The notes under the pieces: model-generated
The model's database searches: none
Told to the model about the DNA's origin: nothing
What the model saw: the letters and a program-made list of their open reading frames with translations, nothing else
Translations under genes and position numbers: made by a program
Assembly: GCF_024679095.1 (NCBI RefSeq)
Contig: NW_026110530.1
Span: 666,001 to 730,000, forward strand
Source: Eriocheir sinensis
Lineage: Eukaryota > Arthropoda > Malacostraca > Decapoda > Varunidae
Direction: 5' to 3'
DNA: 64,000 bases
Shown here: piece after piece, positions 29,001 through 38,000 of the stretch
Numbering within the stretch: the first letter of the stretch is position 1
Layout of the letters: the number at the start of each line of letters is the position of its first letter

Positions 29001-32000
29001 TATCATGTGTTTGAATATACCCTAAACTTAACCTAACATTACCTAACAAAACCAAAACAAACACAATAAGTTTTGACTCAGAGAATTCATATATGCTTCC
29101 TTATCAATGAGACTTTCTATACAATAAAGTGAGGTCATTCTTTGTTGGTTTATACCATAAGGTGCTGGCTATCATGTGTTTGAAGATACCCTAAACTTAA
29201 CCTAACCTAACAAACCCCAAACAGTTACTATAGGTCTTGACAAAGAAAATTCATATATGCTTCCTTACTAAAGAGACTTTCTATACAACAAAGTGAGGTC
29301 ATTCTTTGATGATTTATACCAAAAGGCGCTGGCTATCATGTGTTTGAAGATACCCTAAACTTAACCTAACATTACCTAACAAAACCAAAACAAACACTAT
29401 AGGTCTTGACTCAGAGAAATCATATATGCTTCCTTATCAATGAGACTTTCTATACAATAAAGTGAGTTGTGTGATACTGATGCTCCCTCTTTCAACACAC
29501 AAGTGCATCTTACCTCTCTGTGCCTGTGCCATCATGCCATTCAGCCACTTGACATAGCCAGGAATGGGTGAAAGACTGGAGAACTGATTCATATTGGGAA
29601 ACTCCGCCTTCAGTTCATGTACCACTCGCTTGATGAGATAGTTCCCGAGTTCAATGCCCTGGAAGTAGAATAATTTAAGTTTTCCAAGGCTTGACTCCAC
29701 TCTGCCTAGATGGTAATGATGCTTTGATGCTCTTGATAATAGTTAACTGAGGTGAATTAGTGTTTTTTTTATATAGTAGAAGAATAATTTAAGTTTTCCA
29801 AGGCTTGACTCCACTCTGCCTAGATGGTAATGATGCTTTGATGCTCTTGATAATAATTAAGGGAGGTGAATTAGTGTTGTTTTTTTATATAGTAGAAGAA
29901 TAATTTAAGTTTTCCAAGGCTTGACTCCACTCTGCCTAGATGGTAATGATGCTTTGATGCTCTTGATAATAATTAACTGAGGTGAATTAGTGTTTTTTTT
30001 ATATAGAAGAAGAATAATTTAAGTTTTCCAAGGCTTGACTCCACTCTGCCTAGGTGGTAATGATGCTTTGATGCTCTCGATAATAGTTAACTGAGGTGAA
30101 TTAGTGTTTTTTTTTATATAGAAGAAGAATAATTTAAGTTTTCCAAGGCTTGACTCCACTCTGCCTACTATGGGTTTCACTGGCCGTGTTACACTGTTTT
30201 TCGCAAATAATTCCTAAACAAATTGTCGGATCAGTATGGTATTTCAACACCAAGCCTTTTACACCCCTACATAATTTATGACCCACATATCATATTGCTA
30301 TATCGTTCTGAAGAGTTTACTCTTGTATATTAAGCCAAAGCCAGGAGGTCACGTCTACACTTTCAGAGGACGCGTCCCCACCCCCAAACACCCCACTACC
30401 CTCCATATTTCCCCCTCCATCCTCCTTCGTATCCCTCCCGTCTCCTCCTTACCCTCCCTCCCTCATTAATCTATTTCCTGCCTCTTCCATTATGTTATAC
30501 CGTTTACTTTATGTACTGTACTTATAGCTACATATGTCATATAGGTATGCATCTAAGTAATGCAGTGTGTGCAGCTTTCAATATTACTTAACATGTAACG
30601 TGGGAGTACTGCAAGCTTTCATGGAGGCAAAACGTATATCACGTTGTTCATTACTGTATAACATCATGTTTACGCAAATGTAGTAGGAGGCAAATGTGTG
30701 CTGTAGGTCCTATGGCCAGCCGAATGAACACGCTCTATTTGTATTACCTGTGGCCTTGACTTTCTTGTAATAACTTGTTCTTCTTTAGAACATAGTGTAT
30801 TTATCACACAACATGGTCAAGTTGACATTATATTATTTTGTTGACTTGTGTCGTTCATAACCACAGGGTTCCATATAAATTGCACAATTGTTCTTCTCTG
30901 CATCACTGCATCTTTGTTTATTGATGCCTAATGGTAATAATGGCGTTGTAGCTTTATCAAGTACATTTGAGGCAATAAATATACAAAATATGCTGTGGGA
31001 TATTATGAAGTTACTGTATGTTATACATTGTATTATTTTTATGAAATGAAAGTATTATGATCGATGGCGAAGAACAAATGCCGTCCTGCATCCACGTGGG
31101 CAATGGAGCAACATGCCTGACATCGTTGATGGTTGTTGTGCTTGTGCCTCGGTCCTCAATGCAGGACGTTAAGTCACTTCGTTCACGCCACCCCGGTCGT
31201 GGCGTGACATGACGTATCACTCACTGATTTCATGCTATCAGAGTAGGCGGAGCCCACTACTTTTTTAGTAGAGCATCTTAGTAACTACTATCACCGCCCC
31301 AGACGCCAAACAAGGTAGCAAAACCATTCTAATATTTACTCCGAATGTATTCCGTACCAATGTACGTGATGGTATGTAGTACCATACCTCCTATCAATGC
31401 ACGTGCAAAGGGACGGTGATAAAGGGGTTAAGGGAGACGGGAGGGTGGGTGAGGTATAAGGGTAGGGAGGGAATAGTCTGGGGGTTGGTAGGGGTGTAGG
31501 CGGGCTAGGCAGTACCCACATTCGCGAATGTGCATACGACCTTGGTGACCATGCCTGGCTTGGCTTAATATACAGGAGTAAACTCTTCAGAAACACATAG
31601 CAATATGCTATGTGGGCCATAAATTATGTAGGGGTGTAAAAGGCTTGGTGTTGAAATACCATACTGATCCGACAATTTGTTTAGGAATTATTTGCGAAAA
31701 ACAGTGTAACACGGCCAGTGAAACCCATAGTAGATGGTAATGATGCTTTGATGCTCTTGATAATAGTTAAGTGAGGTGAATTAGTGTTTTTTTATATAGT
31801 ACAGGAAGCAGCTCAATGGTAAAAAAAAGAACTCCCCTAAATCAACCATAGCCAGTCCAACCCCATAAAGGAAAAAAAGGACATTACACGAGAAGAATCA
31901 ACAATGTATACACTCCATTACTTTCAGACATACAGAGCAATGGGCGTTAGTTACAACCATGCTTCATACACCTTTCTCACCTGTAGTCCTTTTTGAGTTG

Positions 32001-35000
32001 ACGTTATGGAGTAAAATATCGCTGTGTTGATGAGGGAAGGGTTCTCAAAGTCTTTCTTCATGCTCTCCTTTTCTGTTGCCAATACGAGGGAAGAGTTAAT
32101 GAGTTCATGTTCACGGAAAGAAACAAGAACCTAAGCTCACATTCTGATAACTGTTATGGCAAGAGTAAGGTAAAGTTGGGGGCACATGCTCTCAAAATCT
32201 TTCTTACTTTTCTCCTTTTCTGTTGCCAATACGAGGGAAGAATTAATGATTTCATGTTCACGGAAAGAAACAAGAACCTAAGCTCACATTCTGATAACTG
32301 TTATGGTAAGAGTAAGGTAAAGTTAGGGGCACATGCTCTCAAAATCTTTCTTACTTTTCTCCTTTTCTGTTGCCAATATGAGGGAAGAGTTAATGATTTC
32401 ACGTTCACGGAAAGAAACAAGAACCTAAGCTCACATTCTGATAACTATTATGGTAAGAGTAAGGTAAAGTTGGGGGCACATGCTCTCAAAATCTTTCTTC
32501 ATGCTCTCCTTTTCTGTTGCCAATACGAGGGAAGAGTTAATGATTTCACGTTCACGGAAAGAAACAAGAACCTAAGCTCACATTCTGATAACTATTATGG
32601 TAAGAGTAAGGTAAAGTTAGGGGCACATGCTCTCAAACTCTTTCTTACTTTTCTCCTTTTCTGTTTCAAATACAGGAGGGAAGAGTTATTGCATGTTCAC
32701 GGAAAGAAACAAGAATCTAAGCTCACATTCTGATAACTGTTATGGTAAGAGTAAGGTAAAGTTAGGGGCACATGCTCTCAAAGTCTTTCTTCATTTTCTC
32801 CTTTTCTGTTGCCAATACGAGGGAAGAGTTAATGATTCATGTTCACGGAAAGAAACAAGAACCTAACCTCACATTCTAATAACTGTTATGGTAAGAGTAA
32901 GGTAAAGTTGGGGGCACATGCTCTCAAACTCTTTCTTCATTTCCTTCTTTTCTGTTTCAAATACAAGAGGGAAGAGTTGTATATGTCACAGAGAGAAACC
33001 CAAACCTAAGTAACTGTTCATCATCATCATTTCGTTTAACGTCCGTTTTCACTCTTCCTGAGCGGTTGGACGCTTTATGGCTCTCCTCCATTCTACTCTG
33101 TCTTCTGCCTGATGCTCATCCAATCCCATCAATGCCAAGTCTTCCTGTATACACCTTCTCCACGTTTTCCTAGGTCTACCAATTGGCCTCCTTCCTTCTA
33201 CCTCCAATCTCTCCAAGACTCCCAGCACTGTATCCTCACCTGCTCCAAACCTAAGTTCACACACTGATAGCTTGTATGGTAAAAGTAAGGTAAAGTTGGG
33301 GGCATACGCTATAGATGTGCATGGTATAGAAGGACAATTACATGAGCATTAGCAACTTCAAACAGTTTTCCATGCCAAGAATTTACAACAAGTGAGGTCA
33401 ATGCAATATAACAACCAAGAATCATGAGACACTAAACCCACACTGACCTATTGATGACGACCTCGAACTCCGAAGGATCTTGCCCATCGAGCATGAGATT
33501 TCGCTGGTGAGGAAGATGTGCAGGACAACCAGAGGCTCCTTGGGCATGCAGGAGTGGGTGAAGGTGAAGCAGCGGCGGTAGGGGCCAACTCGACGCTTGA
33601 GATCCGCCCAGTTGCGCACGGGGTGGACCGCCTCATACTCGGAGATCTAAGGGATGAAGATTAACCTGGTAGCAGCGACAGGCCAAATTTGTGGCTTTAC
33701 TGTGTAGCAGTGACGGGCCAAATTTGTGGCTTTACTGTGTACCAGCGACGGGCCAAATCTGTGGCTTTACCGTGTAGCAGTGACGGGCCAAATTTGTGGC
33801 TTTACCGTGTAGCAGTGACGGGCCAAATTTGTGGCTTTACCGTGTAGCAGCGACGGGCCAAATTTGTGCCATGATATAAACCCCCCAAAATAGATGATAC
33901 ATAAACTGATCACAAATGCATTGATATAGAGTGCTGGAGGGTCTGTGCGCCAGTCGGGTCTGTGCGCTAAGCCCCGCGTTAAATCTCATAACACACAAAC
34001 AAAGTGTTTAAATGGCGGGCCGTAGTTCAAATTTTCCCGCCAGTACCGTTCCAGTGTTGTGTTTGCGCCAGGGAGAGAGAGGCAGTGCGTCTTCCGCTAT
34101 AGTACTGAGGTAAGTTGTCTTCCGCTAACTGTTTCGTTAACACACATGAATATCAGTGTTAGTCACTGCTACCTATTTTGATACAAAACTGACATAACTT
34201 GTCAATCAATTCTTTGTTATAATACATGACTGTCAAATGGTTGAGGATAAACATGCCTGAGTGTCAGCAAATAGGAGAGGGCGTGGGTAGCGCGCAAACC
34301 CGCCACAAACGCTCATGGCGGGTCGCGCGCCCACCAGGCAAAAGCAACACTAGGCTAGAGTGCTTGTTTTGTTTTTGTTTTCTCTTTTTAGGCTATCTGC
34401 ATTTTCAGTTTTTTTTTTTTTTTGGAAAAAATGAAAAAAAAAAAATTCCATTATGCATACACATCCCAGGCTGCCTCACAACCCCTGCCTTCCACATCCC
34501 AGCCTGCCTCACAACCCCTGCCTTACACATCCCAGCCTGCCTCACAACCCTTGCCTTCCACATCCCAGCCTGCTCCACAACCCCTGCCTTACACATCCCA
34601 GCCTGCTCCACAACCTCTGCCTTCTACAAAGAAAAATTCCAAAACGATTGATGATTACCTCACGCTGCCCTCATTCCCGAAGAAAAAAGGATTAAAAAAG
34701 ACCATCGCAGTATTGCCATGCTCAATAAGCGGTGTTGAGTACCGGCAAATGATTGAAGAGAAACAGAGAAAGAAACGAGAGGAGGAGAGGGAGAAAATGG
34801 AAAGAAAAAGAAAGAGAGAAGAGAGAAAAAAAATTATAGAACAAGAAGCTGAAGCAAAGAGAAAGAGAATGGAGGAAAAGAAAAGGCAGAAGGAAAACAA
34901 CAGGAAAGAAAAAGAAAAGAGAAAAAGGAAAGAAAAACGATTCAGGACACTTCAGTATGTTTCCCAAAAGCAGAAAGACAAGGAAACAGAAACTTCAGAG

Positions 35001-38000
35001 AGTGCGGATGAGCCAGTCTTGGACGATGACTCGGATGATGTAATTGATGATATGAACGAGCTCTGTGGAAAATGTCAATGTGAAACAAAAGGAAAGTTAA
35101 GGATAAAATGTGTATTGTGTGACAGCTGGTGGCATGCAGAATGTCTGAGTGAGATGAATTTGAGTGAAAAGTCTCAGGAGGACATTGATACAATGGATAC
35201 TGAGTTTTTTTGTAATAAATGTAATTAGGCTATTTTGATACTGTTGAATGATTTTTTTCACGGAGTATTCTTAAGATTTTCGTTTCGATTTCTGAAAGGC
35301 ATTTATTTGTTATTTTGACACTGTTAAATGAAACATTTCACGGAATATTCTTAAGATTTTCGTTTTTAACTCTGTGAGACATTTATTTGTTATTTTCATA
35401 CTGGTAAATGAAAATTTTCCCAGAGTATTGTTAAGATTTTTGTTTTGTACTCTGTGGGACATTTATTTCTTTATGATATTCATAACTAAAGCACAGTTTT
35501 TATGTTTGTCAATACACTATTTTAAAAAATAAAAAAAAGTTAGTTTGCAATCTTTCATTTATTTTTCCAAAGCTTTTACTCCTTGAGAGGCAAGAGGATT
35601 TATTAACTACCTATTGAGAGTGATTTTGATAGCTTGTAGATTAAAACAAAGAACTTAAGGCACCTAGCGCGATGACCCGACATGCCATAGCGCAGTGACC
35701 CCCCCCTGGCGCAACCCCCTCCTCAACCTAGCGCGTAGACCCGGCTGGGTGGCGCACAGACCCTGCCTAACTTTCCCTTACTTACAGTGCACAATCGGGG
35801 AAACTGCAGTGATTGAGGGTAGCGCGTTACCCGCCATCATGAGCAGACAAAATTTTACACTCCTTGTTAAAATTTCGTTTTTGTATTCAAGTCTGGTGAT
35901 TTTGTAGCAATTTTTTTTCTGCTTAGGGTAGCGCAAACTGCCTCCTCTACTCTATATTATGAAATGGTTTGTGTGAGTGATGATTTTTTCTCATTTTTCT
36001 CACTTAAAGGGACCATTAAGAAACACGATCCCCGCTGCTACCGAGGAGGAGGAGAGCTTGAGGAACTAACCTCTATCTATCTATATCTCCAGCGCCTTGC
36101 TCCCTCACAGCGGCAGAAGTGTCTCCATCTCTCCCTATTCTGGCACTCCTTCTCATCACACTCAATCCTGCTACTTCCGACTCTCTCACTCCAATACTAA
36201 CTCACCCTATTGATCCACTCCACAGGCGGTCTCTCCCTGTTCTGGCACACTCTCTAATCACATTCAACCCTGCTACTTCCGACTCTCTCACTCCAATACT
36301 AACTCACCTATTGATCCACTCCACAGGCAGTCTCTCCCTGTTCTGGCACTCCCTCTCATCACACTCAATCCTGCTACTTCCGACTCTCTCACACCAATGC
36401 TCGCTCACCCTACTGATCCACTTCACGGGCAGTCTTTCCCTGTTCTGGTACTCCCTCTCATCACACTCAATCCTGCTACTTCCGACTCTCTCACTCCAAT
36501 ACTAACTCACCCTACTGATCCACTTCATGGGCAGTCTTTCCCTGTTCTGGTACTCCCTCTCATCACACTCAATCCTGCTACTTCCAACTCTCTCACTCCA
36601 ATACTCGCTCACCCTACTGATCCACTTCACAGGCAGTCTTTCCCTGTTCTGGTACTCCCTCTCATCACACTCAATCCTGCTACTTCCGACTCTCTCACTC
36701 CAATACTCGCACACCCTACTGATCCACTTCATGGGCAGTCTTCCCCTGACTTGCCCTCCCTCAAGCCATCTCTCATAGACATACAGGAACTCACCTTCTG
36801 TAGAATATTGCACGGCGAGTCCCAGGTGATTCGCTGTACCTCCAGAAGGCCGACCGTGAACCACAGCGACAACAACTCCCTCAGGACTGTGTCGAGGGAC
36901 TTTAGGACGGCAGAGGGTGTTGGGTCGGAAGCCTTGGTGTACAGCGTTGCCTGAAAATGTATTGGTTCACAGGTTATTTTATGATTGAGTAGAGGATTGT
37001 GGCCAACGTTGCCAAATTGTCGTACTCAGCCACTTATATTTCCTGACTTCCTACCCCAAAACTGTCTTCTGGGCTCCAATAACGAAACTCATGTATAGTT
37101 ATCGTTAAAAGAGTTATATCCTGATGTTTCTTGGCAATAGCTAGGCGTTAGAAAACAGTAAATACTATGCTTATATTTCCCGACTTCCTACCCCAAAACT
37201 GTCTTCTGGGCTCCAATAACAAAACTCATTTATAGTTATTGTTAAAAGAGTTAGATCTTGATGTTTCTTGGCAATAGTTAGGCGTCAGAAACCAGTAAAT
37301 ACTATGCTCTGAGTACAAGAATCTGGCAACGGTGATTGTGGCTCTGTTAATGATACGTCTGGTGCTTTCAAAATCTGACCATTCCTCTCTGGTTTTTGAG
37401 GATTTTAAGAATAGTAGAAAGCCAGGCCACTCAACACATTTATCATTTCTCTTCCACAGTCTAACTTCCAACACTACACTGCATGAATATATATACACAC
37501 TAGACATGGGGTGTGGATATCGGGGACGTAGATTTCTGTTTTTTGAGCATCCTAAGAATAGTTGAAGGGCTATCCAGTCAATCTCTCCTATAGCTTTCCC
37601 TCATATACTCTTCCAGTCTCTTAACTCCTTGAATATACACACTAGACATGGGGTGTAGATATCTGGGATGTAGATTTCTGTTTTTTGAATATCCTAAGAA
37701 TAGTTGAAGGGCTATCCAGTCAACACATCTATCATTCATCTTCTTTAGCTTTCCCTCACATACTCGCTATCCAGTCAACACATCTATCATTCATCTTCTT
37801 TAGCTTTCCCTCACATACTCTTCCAGTCTCTTAACTCCATGAATGAACACACTAGACATGGGGCGTGAATGTCAAGGGAAGGAGGGTGTGTGGACAAGTA
37901 CAGTCATCCCTCAAATAGCATGGTTTCCAATAGTTAGGTTTCGGTTTTAAACGGATTGTTGTAGAAGATCTTTTAGGATTTTTAAATTTCCTGCTTGTTG

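Larger units (their letters stand above)
33929..35952. mobile_element. 2024-bp DNA element carrying a PHD-finger gene
   Basis: Flanked by TATA at 33925-33928 and 35953-35956, and inserted in MITE copy 3. The ends are imperfect inverted repeats: GAGTGCTGGAGGGTCTGTGCGC against GAGTAGAGGAGGCAGTTTGCGC read inversely. Subterminal GCGC motifs are numerous. GGGTCTGTGCGCCA occurs at the left end (33950-33963) and in exact inverse at 35750-35763. TAGCGCG or GCGCA recur at about 35666, 35689, 35711, 35731, 35822 and 35929. This architecture fits a cut-and-paste element whose transposase binds subterminal repeats. No DDE catalytic region is present. Confidence 0.75.
33665..36045 (+). mobile_element. TTAA-flanked MITE (copy 3), expanded and interrupted
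   Basis: TTAA at 33661-33664 and CCTGGTAGCAGCGACAGG start the copy. Six 36-bp units of GCCAAATTTGTGGCTTTACC follow, then the common body to 33924. The body resumes at 35957 (TTATGAAATGGTTTGTGTGA) after a 2.0-kb insertion and ends near GCTGCTACCGAGG. The right TTAA is lost. Confidence 0.85.

Noticed and set aside
27290..29468. Possible CRISPR-like regular spacing
   Set aside because: The units are ~165-bp whole-unit tandem repeats in a eukaryotic intron with no distinct unique spacers.
32107..32733. Plus-strand frame of 208 codons with 49-residue repeats
   Set aside because: It is a by-product of a 147-bp tandem array that copies the MLYCD exon-7 edge on the other strand. It has no domain and no splice or expression context.
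36397..36954. Plus-strand 185-codon frame with a repeated [11 protein letters not shown] motif
   Set aside because: Tandem 102-bp repeat followed by antisense of MLYCD exon 5.
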